Both the position numbers and the translations under genes were made by a program. Below are positions 8,675-16,073 of a stretch of 64,000 bases of DNA, piece by piece (positions within the stretch are counted from its first letter, which is position 1; each line of letters begins with the position of its first letter). Origin of the DNA: Teredinibacter franksiae (lineage in GTDB: Bacteria; Pseudomonadota; Gammaproteobacteria; Pseudomonadales; Cellvibrionaceae); contig NZ_JACJUV010000001.1 in assembly GCF_014218805.1 (NCBI RefSeq), forward strand, positions 1,304,001-1,368,000, in the 5' to 3' direction. The notes below the pieces were generated by a model that ran no database searches, was not told the DNA's origin, and was given only the letters and a program-made list of their open reading frames with translations.

Positions 8675-9499
8675 TTATATTTCAGAATAAATATTTTGAT
8701 ACACAAAGTTCGTCGCATCGACAAACCCTGAAACAGAACCGCAGTCAAATCGCTGCCCCTTAAACTTATATGCAAGCACACAACCGTTTTTGGCCTGCGT
8801 CATTAATGCATCGGTAAGCTGAACTTCATTATTTTTCCCCGGCGGCGTATTTTTGATAATTTCAAAAATATCTGGCGTTAAAATATAGCGGCCAATTATC
8901 GCAAGATTACTCGGTGCATCTTCCGGCGCGGGCTTTTCCACCATTTCATTAACCTGATAGATACCGTCTTTTATTTGTTCGCCCGCGATCACACCAAATT
9001 TGCTGATATCAGCTTCCGGCACTTCCTGCACCGCAACGATACTGCAACGAAATTGGTTGTAGAGTTTCACCATTTGAGAGAGTACACCCTCGTCGGCAAC
9101 GCAAAGATCGTCTGACAGCACAACACCAAAGGGCTCATCGCCAATCAGCCGGCGACCATTCAAAATGGCATCTCCCAGGCCACGCATTTCGCTTTGACGG
9201 GTAAACGAGAAAGATCCATGAGCCATTACATCGCGAATCGACGACAAATACTGCTCCTTGGAGGAACCTGCGATCTGATGTTCCAGTTCGTAGCTAACAT
9301 CGAAGTGATCGGCAATGGCGCGCTTACCACGGCCAGTAACAAACCCAATTTCAGTCAACCCTGCTTCCAGCGCTTCCTCTACGCCATACTGCACCAATGG
9401 CTTATTAACCACGGGCAACATTTCTTTTGGCATGGATTTAGTTGCGGGCAGGAATCGCGTGCCATAGCCTGCGACAGGGAATAAACATTTGCGGATCAT
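8675..9499 (-). CDS. galU: UTP--glucose-1-phosphate uridylyltransferase
   Basis: Makes UDP-glucose from UTP and glucose 1-phosphate. The 274-residue protein begins MIRKCLFPVAGYGTRFLPATKSMPKEMLP, the nucleotide-binding signature of GalU. Also seen are KPLVQYGVEEA, LGDAILNGR and VEKPAPEDAPSNLAIIGRYI. The frame stays open to 9682, but the family start is the ATG at 9499, preceded by AAGG/GAG. It leads a galU-manB pair for sugar nucleotides used in envelope or exopolysaccharide. Confidence 0.95.
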   Translation of the reverse strand: MIRKCLFPVAGYGTRFLPATKSMPKEMLPVVNKPLVQYGVEEALEAGLTEIGFVTGRGKRAIADHFDVSYELEHQIAGSSKEQYLSSIRDVMAHGSFSFTRQSEMRGLGDAILNGRRLIGDEPFGVVLSDDLCVADEGVLSQMVKLYNQFRCSIVAVQEVPEADISKFGVIAGEQIKDGIYQVNEMVEKPAPEDAPSNLAIIGRYILTPDIFEIIKNTPPGKNNEVQLTDALMTQAKNGCVLAYKFKGQRFDCGSVSGFVDATNFVYQNIYSEI

Positions 9500-9675
9500 A
9501 GTAAACTCTACCTTGTGTAACTTATGAACATCGTGTGAAATATTGGGCCACCCTTTGTAAGCGCCCTCAAAAATAGCAGCACGAAATATACCACACTCCC
9601 TGTGACTTTCATGTTCCAAACGCTGCCAGGATAGGCTTCTGGCACAAGGAATCGACAATCTGCTCGCTAGGTTAC

Positions 9676-9703
9676 TGGACATGCACTATACAGAGGGTAG
9701 AAT
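9676..9703 (+). promoter_or_regulatory. probable sigma-70 promoter for fabA
   Basis: TGGACA (9676-9681) and TAGAAT (9698-9703) are 16 nt apart, about 70 nt before the fabA start. I see no recognisable FabR or FadR operator in the galU-fabA gap (9500-9770). Confidence 0.4.
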
Positions 9704-9770
9704 GGCGCCTTTTTCGGGAAGCGGAGAATCCCGCTTATTCACCTCAACAGCCTATGGAAACTGCATTGCC

Positions 9771-10295
9771 ATGAACTCTTTTGAACCAAAATCGTCCTAC
9801 TCTCTGGAAGAATTGCTTGATTGCGGGCACGGCCGGATGTTCGGGCCGGGCAACGCACAATTACCCGTTCCCAATATGCTGATGCTTGATCGCATTAAAC
9901 TGATCAGCCAAACAGGCGGTGAATACGGCAAAGGCGAAATAATTGCCGAACTGGATATTAAGGAAGACCTGTGGTTCTTCGACTGCCACTTCCCCGGAGA
10001 CCCGGTAATGCCAGGCTGCTTAGGCTTGGATGCTATGTGGCAGCTAGTCGGCTTCTTTTTGGCATGGAAAGGCAACCCTGGAAGAGGCCGCGCGCTTGGT
10101 GCTGGCGAAGTAAAGTTTACTGGGCAAATTTTACCCACTGCGAGCAAGGTTACCTACCATATTCACCTTAAACGCGTTATCGAGCGTAAACTGATTATGG
10201 GCATCGCCGATGGACGCGTTGCTGTCGACGGCAAAGAAATTTACTTCGCAAAAGATCTACGCGTTGGCCTATTCAGTAATACCGACACTTTTTAA
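9771..10295 (+). CDS. fabA: 3-hydroxydecanoyl-ACP dehydratase/isomerase
   Basis: Dehydrates 3-hydroxydecanoyl-ACP and isomerises trans-2 to cis-3-decenoyl-ACP, the branch point to unsaturated fatty acids in the anaerobic-type pathway. The 174 residues align over full length with E. coli FabA. The catalytic His is in [12 protein letters not shown] and the catalytic Asp in [12 protein letters not shown]. The frame is open upstream to 9681, but the ATG at 9771 gives the family length. fabB follows 77 nt downstream, so the pair is probably one transcript, as in pseudomonads. Confidence 0.96.
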   Translation: MNSFEPKSSYSLEELLDCGHGRMFGPGNAQLPVPNMLMLDRIKLISQTGGEYGKGEIIAELDIKEDLWFFDCHFPGDPVMPGCLGLDAMWQLVGFFLAWKGNPGRGRALGAGEVKFTGQILPTASKVTYHIHLKRVIERKLIMGIADGRVAVDGKEIYFAKDLRVGLFSNTDTF

Positions 10296-10372
10296 CGGGC
10301 GCTAAAACAGAGCCCTGCTACGCCGCAGCTTGACATAGAACAGCGGCTTCCAAACAGAATACGAGGATGAAT

Positions 10373-11587
10373 ATGAAACGCGTGGTTATTACCGGCATGG
10401 GCATTGCGTCATGCATAGGTACCGATATCAAAACCGTACTGGCTTCACTGAAAGCAGGCAAGTCAGGTATTCGTTTTAATGAAAGCTATCAGGAGCATGG
10501 CTTTCGCAGCCTAGTCAGTGGTAGCGTCGATATTAACCTCAGCGACTATATCGACCGGAAAGTACTGCGCTTTATGGGCGACGCCGCTGGCTTCGCCTAC
10601 CTGTCCATGGAGCAGGCAATTGCCGATTCGGGCCTTGAGGCCAATCAGGTCTCTAACGAGCGCACCGGCCTTGTTGTTGGCTCCGGTGGCGCAACAACCT
10701 CTAGCGTGGTGGATGCAGCTGATACCATTCGCAGCCGCGGCGTAAAACGCGCAGGCCCTTATCGCGTAACCCAAACGATGGGCAGTACCACCTCCGCATG
10801 CCTGGCAACACCCTTCAAAATCAAAGGCGTTAACTACTCCATTTCGTCTGCGTGCGCCACCAGCGCCCACTGTATAGGTCATGCGATGGAGCTGATCCAA
10901 CTGGGGAAACAGGATATCGTTTTCGCCGGTGGCGGCGAAGAAGAGCACTGGACACTTACCGGCCTGTTCGACGCTATGGGAGCCCTTTCGACCAAGTACA
11001 ACGACACACCAGAAACGGCCTCTCGCCCTTACGACGCCAGTCGTGATGGCTTTGTTATTGGCGGCGGTGGCGGCTGTCTGGTTGTTGAATCACTAGAGCA
11101 CGCGCAGGCTCGCGGAGCAAAAATTTACGCCGAACTCATTGGCTATGGCGCAACGTCAGACGGCTATGACATGGTCGCCCCTTCCGGCGAAGGTGCTGTA
11201 CGCTGTATGAAGCAAGCCCTCGCCACCGTCGACGGCTCAATCGACTACATTAACTCACACGGCACCAGTACTCCTGTGGGTGACCTAGCGGAACTACGTG
11301 CAGTTAGAGAGACTTTTGGCGACAACACACCACACATCAGCTCAACCAAGTCACTTACTGGCCACTCCCTAGGCGCCACAGGTGTTCAAGAGGCGATATA
11401 CACACTGCTGATGATGCAACACAGCTTCGTCTCCGGTTCTGCCAATATTGAGCAACTTGATGCGGATGCAGAAGGGCTAAATATCGCTCAGGAAATGAAA
11501 GAAGCCAATATTGACATCGCAATGTCCAACAGCTTCGGTTTCGGCGGCACCAACGCCACACTAATATTTAAGAAGTTCGAAGGCTAA
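10373..11587 (+). CDS. fabB: 3-oxoacyl-ACP synthase I (KAS I)
   Basis: Condensing enzyme that elongates the cis-3-decenoyl-ACP produced by FabA. The 404 residues contain the active-site Cys in [12 protein letters not shown], the two catalytic histidines in [11 protein letters not shown] and TGHSLGATG, and the glycine-rich [12 protein letters not shown]. Two in-frame ATGs occur, at 10367 and 10373. The second is chosen because GAGG ends directly against the first, while the second has a normal spacing and gives the family start MKRVVITG. It forms a two-gene unsaturated-fatty-acid operon with fabA and ends at a terminator. Confidence 0.95.
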   Translation: MKRVVITGMGIASCIGTDIKTVLASLKAGKSGIRFNESYQEHGFRSLVSGSVDINLSDYIDRKVLRFMGDAAGFAYLSMEQAIADSGLEANQVSNERTGLVVGSGGATTSSVVDAADTIRSRGVKRAGPYRVTQTMGSTTSACLATPFKIKGVNYSISSACATSAHCIGHAMELIQLGKQDIVFAGGGEEEHWTLTGLFDAMGALSTKYNDTPETASRPYDASRDGFVIGGGGGCLVVESLEHAQARGAKIYAELIGYGATSDGYDMVAPSGEGAVRCMKQALATVDGSIDYINSHGTSTPVGDLAELRAVRETFGDNTPHISSTKSLTGHSLGATGVQEAIYTLLMMQHSFVSGSANIEQLDADAEGLNIAQEMKEANIDIAMSNSFGFGGTNATLIFKKFEG

Positions 11588-11601
11588 AAGCCATAGAAGG
11601 C

Positions 11602-11629
11602 AAAAAAGCGCCCTTGCGGCGCTTTTTTT
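11602..11629. terminator. bidirectional terminator after fabB
   Basis: AAAAAAGCGCC, a CTTGC loop and GGCGCTTTTTTT form a perfect stem with A- and T-runs on both sides. It serves fabB (plus) and the convergent SDR-like gene (minus). Confidence 0.9.
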
Positions 11630-11677
11630 ATGTCTACTGCTTATTCAAATATTTTTAACTATGGCGCTAAACCCTAT

Positions 11678-12565
11678 TCAACGCGCGACTTGACGTAAAT
11701 CCGGTACTAGCTTGTGATCGTGCAGCCAGCGGCGTACATGGGACTTGAATCCGTGTCGCCAGGAAGGAAACTGAACACCGAAATCGTCGGTACAGCGACA
11801 ACCGTTAAGGTTGCCACTACCCACCAATAAACGCCCCTCCTCCTTGCCTGAAATCACTTGCGGCATATCCAGCTTCAAACCAGCCTCCGAGTGCAATATT
11901 CGTATTGTGGCATCGACAAACTCAGCCTCTGAGCTCATATCCGAACTGCGAAGGTGGAAAACCCCCCAGTTCTCTGCACCACAGAAAACCTGGTGAATAA
12001 GCGCAATAAGCGTTCTCACAACAAAGCCTGCAGACACAAGGTTAAAACGATGATGATCTGAAACAGGCGGCAGACTATTTTCCAGTAGTTGTGGCATTAG
12101 TCGGTCAAATAGACAGCCTTTGACGAGGTCCGTAACCCAAGGCAGGCGCAACACGATTGCAACGGGGCATAGCAACGCCGCGCGCTCCATACGTAACAGC
12201 CGCAAGCCGACCCCGTCTTCAGGCGCAGGCTCTGCCGTTTCTCCGACTCCGGCTGAGCTATAGGCCTCACCAAAAACGCAGAACGAAGAGAGCTGAATAA
12301 AGGGTACAGATTTAGAAGCGCAAGCCTCTGCAAGTGCTTCCGCTGCTGCAATGTCGTCCTCACTGGCCGTATTACACTTGAACGGAAATTGGATAACTAA
12401 ACTAGGGGATTTCTCGTTAAAGTAACCCAGCACAGCGGTATTGTCAGACCAATCCAAACTCTCGGCCGAAGGCGTAAGCAGCACGAAAGGGTAATCTTCC
12501 ATTACCCCCAAAAACATATTGGCGAAATCAAACTCCGCCCCTTTAACGAGAATACGGTAACTCAA
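11678..12565 (-). CDS. degenerate NAD-dependent epimerase/RmlD-like protein
   Basis: 295-residue protein that weakly resembles extended SDR/RmlD sugar-nucleotide reductases. Recognisable traces are FIQLSSFCVFGE (equivalent of the strand carrying the active-site Ser/Thr) and VLRLPWVTD. The N-terminal RILVKGAEFDFANMF lacks the GxxGxxG dinucleotide loop, and the YxxxK pair is missing where GLRLLRMERAA stands. It is therefore probably not a working oxidoreductase. The start is a TTG with AAGGGG 5 nt upstream. It follows ssb by 48 nt as the last gene of the yajR-ssb group. Family assignment is tentative and function unknown. Confidence 0.6.
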   Translation of the reverse strand: MSYRILVKGAEFDFANMFLGVMEDYPFVLLTPSAESLDWSDNTAVLGYFNEKSPSLVIQFPFKCNTASEDDIAAAEALAEACASKSVPFIQLSSFCVFGEAYSSAGVGETAEPAPEDGVGLRLLRMERAALLCPVAIVLRLPWVTDLVKGCLFDRLMPQLLENSLPPVSDHHRFNLVSAGFVVRTLIALIHQVFCGAENWGVFHLRSSDMSSEAEFVDATIRILHSEAGLKLDMPQVISGKEEGRLLVGSGNLNGCRCTDDFGVQFPSWRHGFKSHVRRWLHDHKLVPDLRQVAR

Positions 12566-12613
12566 TGACGCCCCTTATTATTCCAATGGACCAAAACTAG
12601 CCCTAGGTGACCT

Positions 12614-13195
12614 CTAGAACGGGATGTCATCATCGAAACTATCCATGGCGGGCGGTGGCGCCGCATGTGAAGCCGTAGAAGGCTGCGGGGCTGCGGCGGG
12701 AGGTTGATGCCCTTGTTGTTGAGCAGCTTGTTGCGTAGGCTGGTGAGCCGGCTGCTGCATCGGTTGTTGCGCAGCCGCCTGGGGAGGAGCCGATGGTGCT
12801 TGCCCTGGAGCAGCCTGCTGGTAGCCGCCACCGTATGCTTGGCTATCGCCTGAAGCACGGGTATCGAGCATTTGCATCTCGCTGGCGACTATTTCAGTTG
12901 TGTAGCGGTCCTGCCCATCTTGGCCCTGCCACTTACGTGTACGCAGCGCACCTTCTACATACACTTTACTGCCCTTACGCAAGTATTCACCGGCTATTTC
13001 TGCAAGACGATTGAAAAATACAACACGATGCCACTCTGTACGCTCTTGCGGCTGGCCTGTTTGCTTGTCTTTCCAAGCTTCCGATGTTGCAACACTGATA
13101 TTAGTGACCGCGCCACCAGAAGGCATATATTTTGTTTCTGGATCCTGACCACAATTGCCCACTATTATTACTTTATTCACGCCTCTGCTGGCCAC
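12614..13195 (-). CDS. ssb: single-stranded DNA-binding protein
   Basis: Coats single-stranded DNA during replication, repair and recombination and recruits partners through its acidic tip. The 193 residues have an OB fold in about the first 112 ([50 protein letters not shown]), a long Gln/Pro/Ala-rich linker and the C-terminal DDDIPF tip. The linker makes it longer than E. coli SSB (178). The start is GTG with CAGGAG 7 nt upstream. The yajR-ssb arrangement with uvrA nearby is conserved in Pseudomonas. I found no LexA box. Confidence 0.96.
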   Translation of the reverse strand: MASRGVNKVIIVGNCGQDPETKYMPSGGAVTNISVATSEAWKDKQTGQPQERTEWHRVVFFNRLAEIAGEYLRKGSKVYVEGALRTRKWQGQDGQDRYTTEIVASEMQMLDTRASGDSQAYGGGYQQAAPGQAPSAPPQAAAQQPMQQPAHQPTQQAAQQQGHQPPAAAPQPSTASHAAPPPAMDSFDDDIPF

Positions 13196-13256
13196 GATAT
13201 TTCTCCTGTATTTTTAATCTCAAATCTGGTCGTCGATTCTAACGGATTGGCTCACG

Positions 13257-14615
13257 CTATTCATCCGGCGATTGACCATGCGCCTGCAGAACCTGCTTTA
13301 ATTCTGCCTCATTGAACACACGCTTATCCACTTTAAGGTAAAGCAGCTCGTCCTCTTGCACAAGCAAGGCTTCTTCCACGCCAGCAACAGCCAGAATATC
13401 CGCCGTGGCATTGAATTCACCAACCACACCAACACTTAAACTACTGAGGTATTTGGGCGGTTTCATCGACACAGCAAATAACAGCCAAACCCCAACCACA
13501 GCCGCTGCCAGCATATACACCTGCGCCGCACCATAACTTTGCAACATCCAACCACTGCTAGCCGCACCGGCAAAGGCACCAAGGAATTGGCAAGTGGAAT
13601 ATACCCCCATCGCCGTGCCCTTCCCCCCGGCCGGGGCAAGCTTGCTTACCAGCGACGGCAGGCTTGCCTCCAATAGATTGAACGCCGTAAAAAACAACAG
13701 CAACGTGAGGAACCAAGTAACCATACCCAGCTCAGTTCCCCCAAGCATTAGCAAGCTCAGCACGAGTGCCGCAACCGCACCAATAAACACGGGTTTAATT
13801 TTTCGCCGCTTCTCAGAAAAAATAACAATTGGCAACATCACTATAAAAGCGATACCCAAAAGCAACAGATACACCAGCCAGTGATGACCTCGCGCCACGC
13901 CATACGTCTGCTCAAGCAGTCGGGGAACCACAACGAAAGCTGCCATTAGCACAAAGTGCAAAGCAAATATCCCCAAGTTCAATCGCAAAAGCTCGCCATT
14001 ACGCAGGCAATTGGATATTAACGCCGGCACTGCGCCGCTATCTCTATGGGACGCAGGAGCCTTGGGAGGCCTGGGAACGAGGAATAACAATATAAGCATA
14101 CCGGCCAGAGCTAGCACAGACGACAGAGAGAAGACTCCCGACAGCCCCCACAGCGAAGCAATACCGGGCCCTATAATCATGGCAACAGAAAAAGACAGGC
14201 CAATAGACGCGCCGATGGCCGCCATAGCTTTGGTGCGATTTTCTTCAGAAGTAAGGTCGGCGACCATCGCCATTACTGCACTTGCTATCGCACCACTCCC
14301 CTGCAGGGCTCGACCAACAATCAACCCTTCAATCGAACTGGCCGTTGCCGCCACCAAACTGCCCAAGGCAAACACCGCGAGCCCAATAAAGATTACGGGC
14401 TTACGACCCCAAATATCAGACAATAAACCAAGGGGAATTTGCAAAATAGCCTGCGTTAACCCGTATATGCCCAACGCCATGCCCAGAAGGAACGGCGAAG
14501 AACCACCATAGCCCGTGCCGTAGAGCATGAGCACCGGCAGAACCATAAACAGGCCCAACATTCGGAACGCATACAACAATGCCAGCGACACCACGGTTCT
14601 AACTTGCGAATGCAA
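13257..14615 (-). CDS. yajR: MFS transporter with C-terminal YAM domain (YajR-like)
   Basis: Inner-membrane major facilitator with 12 predicted helices; substrate unknown, probably a proton-driven exporter. The A-motif-like DIWGRKPVIFIGL and the GRALQGSGAIASAVMAMVADLT segment are typical of the drug:H+ antiporter group. The last 65 or so residues (ILAVAGVEEALL..LLYLKVDKRVFNEAELKQVL) form a small ferredoxin-like domain as in E. coli YajR. The frame is open upstream to 14702, but the TTG at 14615 is chosen: CAGAGGA lies 9 nt before it and it gives 452 residues against 454 in E. coli. Confidence 0.85.
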   Translation of the reverse strand: MHSQVRTVVSLALLYAFRMLGLFMVLPVLMLYGTGYGGSSPFLLGMALGIYGLTQAILQIPLGLLSDIWGRKPVIFIGLAVFALGSLVAATASSIEGLIVGRALQGSGAIASAVMAMVADLTSEENRTKAMAAIGASIGLSFSVAMIIGPGIASLWGLSGVFSLSSVLALAGMLILLFLVPRPPKAPASHRDSGAVPALISNCLRNGELLRLNLGIFALHFVLMAAFVVVPRLLEQTYGVARGHHWLVYLLLLGIAFIVMLPIVIFSEKRRKIKPVFIGAVAALVLSLLMLGGTELGMVTWFLTLLLFFTAFNLLEASLPSLVSKLAPAGGKGTAMGVYSTCQFLGAFAGAASSGWMLQSYGAAQVYMLAAAVVGVWLLFAVSMKPPKYLSSLSVGVVGEFNATADILAVAGVEEALLVQEDELLYLKVDKRVFNEAELKQVLQAHGQSPDE

Positions 14616-14887
14616 TGTAGATTTTCCTCTGGTTTGAAAAAAGAGGGCGATTCTAGCAGCCAATGTCGAGCGATACACATTCTCATGTACGCAAATAAAC
14701 ACTCCCGGCCAGCACAGATCGTTTTATGTACAAGTAAGTATGAATTTAAAAACGATGTATTTACCGCTTTTAGAGCAAAAAACCCCTCGAGCAATCGCAT
14801 TTCCCGCACTAAAGGTTGGGTTTACACGGGTGCTGGCACCTATTTAATAAGTCTTTTTGGTACTGCATCTATCGGTTTTGAGTTACA

Positions 14888-14971
14888 ATGATCGATGAAT
14901 CTCCGAGACAGGGGATGATAACAACAATAAGTCAGCGCTTCCGAGCAGTGCTTGAACGGAAGTCCAGTTAA
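14888..14971 (+). CDS. possible 27-residue leader peptide before the CsgD-like gene
   Basis: ATG at 14888 opens a 27-codon frame with a second in-frame ATG at 14915, ending TAA at 14971, 19 nt before the preferred start of the regulator. Both ATGs have only weak or badly spaced Shine-Dalgarno sequences. It may be chance, or a translated leader that controls the regulator. Confidence 0.2.
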   Translation: MIDESPRQGMITTISQRFRAVLERKSS

Positions 14972-14990
14972 CAAAAAATCAGGTAATGAT

Positions 14991-15653
14991 GTGTCTATAT
15001 TAGAGTCAGACACCGCGGAACAAGGTCAACATATCGTTCTCTTTTCAGCCAACAGCAGCTTGCAAACCGGCCTGCTGGCCAAATTAATTGGCGAAGAACT
15101 GAAATTGGAATGCAGTGTTCATCGAGAAATAGATTCAGTTCCCAGCAATATCGATATCCTTCTGATCGATTGCAACGGCCAGGACCTCGAAGCCCTAAGC
15201 GATTCCGTTCGCAAAACCCAGAATTCCTTTGACAATGTAACAGCCGCCCTACTCAACGCCGAGTACGAGAGCGAACAGGAAACACTCCTAGACTGGCCCT
15301 GCGTCTCCGGTTTGTTCTATGTTGATTCCGAGCAGGAACAGCTCATCCGCGGACTAAAATGCCTTCTTGAGGGTGATTTCTGGGTGCCTCGCCGTTTGCT
15401 CCATACTTTCTTGGACAAAAACCGCAAAGCCCCCAGCAATATTAAACGTCCAAATGTCAAACTGACCAAGCGAGAGAAACAAATCTTAAAATTGATTAAA
15501 GACGGCGCTACCAACGCCGACATCTCTGAAGCGCTATCAGTAAGTGAACATACGGTTAAAAGCCATCTTTATAATGTTTACAAAAAAATTGGTGTTCGAA
15601 ACCGTCTTGAAGCGAGCAATTGGGTTCGTGATATGGACGATCTCGAGGACTAA
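14991..15653 (+). CDS. CsgD-family LuxR-type transcription regulator
   Basis: 220-residue regulator with an N-terminal pseudo-receiver and a C-terminal LuxR helix-turn-helix (LTKREKQILKLIKDGATNADISEALSVSEHTVKSHLYNVYKKI). The N-terminal half resembles CsgD rather than a classic receiver: VLFSANSSLQTGLLAKL, then WPCVSGLFYVDSEQEQLIRGLKCLLEGDFWVPRRLL. CsgD-type proteins control biofilm matrix genes (curli, cellulose) downstream of cyclic-di-GMP; no such target is in the window. The GTG at 14991 is preferred over the TTG at 14952 because AGGT stands 6 nt before it and the N-terminus then matches CsgD. A terminator follows. Confidence 0.75.
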   Translation: MSILESDTAEQGQHIVLFSANSSLQTGLLAKLIGEELKLECSVHREIDSVPSNIDILLIDCNGQDLEALSDSVRKTQNSFDNVTAALLNAEYESEQETLLDWPCVSGLFYVDSEQEQLIRGLKCLLEGDFWVPRRLLHTFLDKNRKAPSNIKRPNVKLTKREKQILKLIKDGATNADISEALSVSEHTVKSHLYNVYKKIGVRNRLEASNWVRDMDDLED

Positions 15654-15673
15654 GTAAATCACAATAAAAAATC

Positions 15674-15707
15674 AAACCCGGCTCGCATCGCGACCCGGGT
15701 TTTTTTA
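15674..15707 (+). terminator. intrinsic terminator after the CsgD-like gene
   Basis: AAACCCGG and CCGGGTTT form a stem with a 13-nt loop, followed by a run of seven T ending at 15707. It lies about 20 nt after the stop codon. Confidence 0.85.
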
Positions 15708-15940
15708 TGTACATGGATGTACTAATGGCGTGAAGGCCATGGATGGCCGAGAACGGCGATGTACACAAATGCACCAATGCCGCAAAGGCCGAGAACGGCG
15801 ATGTACACAAATGCACCAATGCCGCAAAGGCCACGAATGCCCGAAAACGGCGATGTACACAGATGTACTAATGCCATGAAGGCCACCAATGCCCGAAAAC
15901 GGCGATGTAAACAGATGCACTAATACCAAAAACGCCAGTA
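15707..15940. repeat. 52-bp tandem repeat array (four units and a partial)
   Basis: Units start at ATGTAC: 15707-15758 (52 bp), 15759-15800 (42 bp), 15801-15852 (52), 15853-15904 (52) and a decayed partial from 15905. Each has an ATGTACA half near its start, a GCC..AAGGCC centre and ends GAAAACGGCG or GAGAACGGCG. The short unit lacks exactly 10 bp (the ACGAATGCCC segment). There are no unique spacers, so it is not CRISPR. Frames across it on the minus strand only translate the repeat. The remainder of the 15654-16073 gap holds the terminator and the uvrA promoter region. Confidence 0.85.
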
Positions 15941-16029
15941 CATATGCTCTATGCCGTGAAAAACCGGCACGTCCAACACTGACACAACTCGCCGTCCAAC
16001 ACCGCTAAGCTTTCTTCACCCGTTACGCG

Positions 16030-16035
16030 TATAAT
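16030..16035 (+). promoter_or_regulatory. probable -10 element of uvrA
   Basis: A perfect TATAAT lies about 40 nt before the uvrA GTG; the -35 is unclear. No CTGT-N8-ACAG LexA box is visible in the region, although uvrA is an SOS gene in many gammaproteobacteria. Confidence 0.4.
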
Positions 16036-16073
16036 TTCCGGCTCGCTGGCCAACCAATTCGGATTATATAAAC

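Noticed and set aside
9500..9682. N-terminal extension of GalU from the longer open frame
   Set aside because: The extension does not match the family and the ATG at 9499 gives the standard N-terminus; similar extensions were dropped for fabA, rplB, rpsJ and fbaA.
12793..13315. Plus-strand frames antisense to ssb
   Set aside because: Shadow frames of the ssb coding sequence, with no start signals.
14011..14511. Plus-strand frame of 166 codons
   Set aside because: Antisense shadow of the yajR transporter gene.
15556..15929. Two minus-strand frames of 74 and 92 codons across the repeat array, with recurring VHLCTSPF units
   Set aside because: They only translate the 52-bp tandem repeat and overlap the end of the CsgD-like gene; no start signal and no independent coding character.
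15707..15940. Possible CRISPR array
   Set aside because: Units are contiguous with no unique spacers and no cas genes are nearby; it is a plain tandem repeat.
15941..16073. LexA (SOS) box upstream of uvrA
   Set aside because: No CTGT-N8-ACAG-like sequence found by eye; the same holds for the ssb upstream region.
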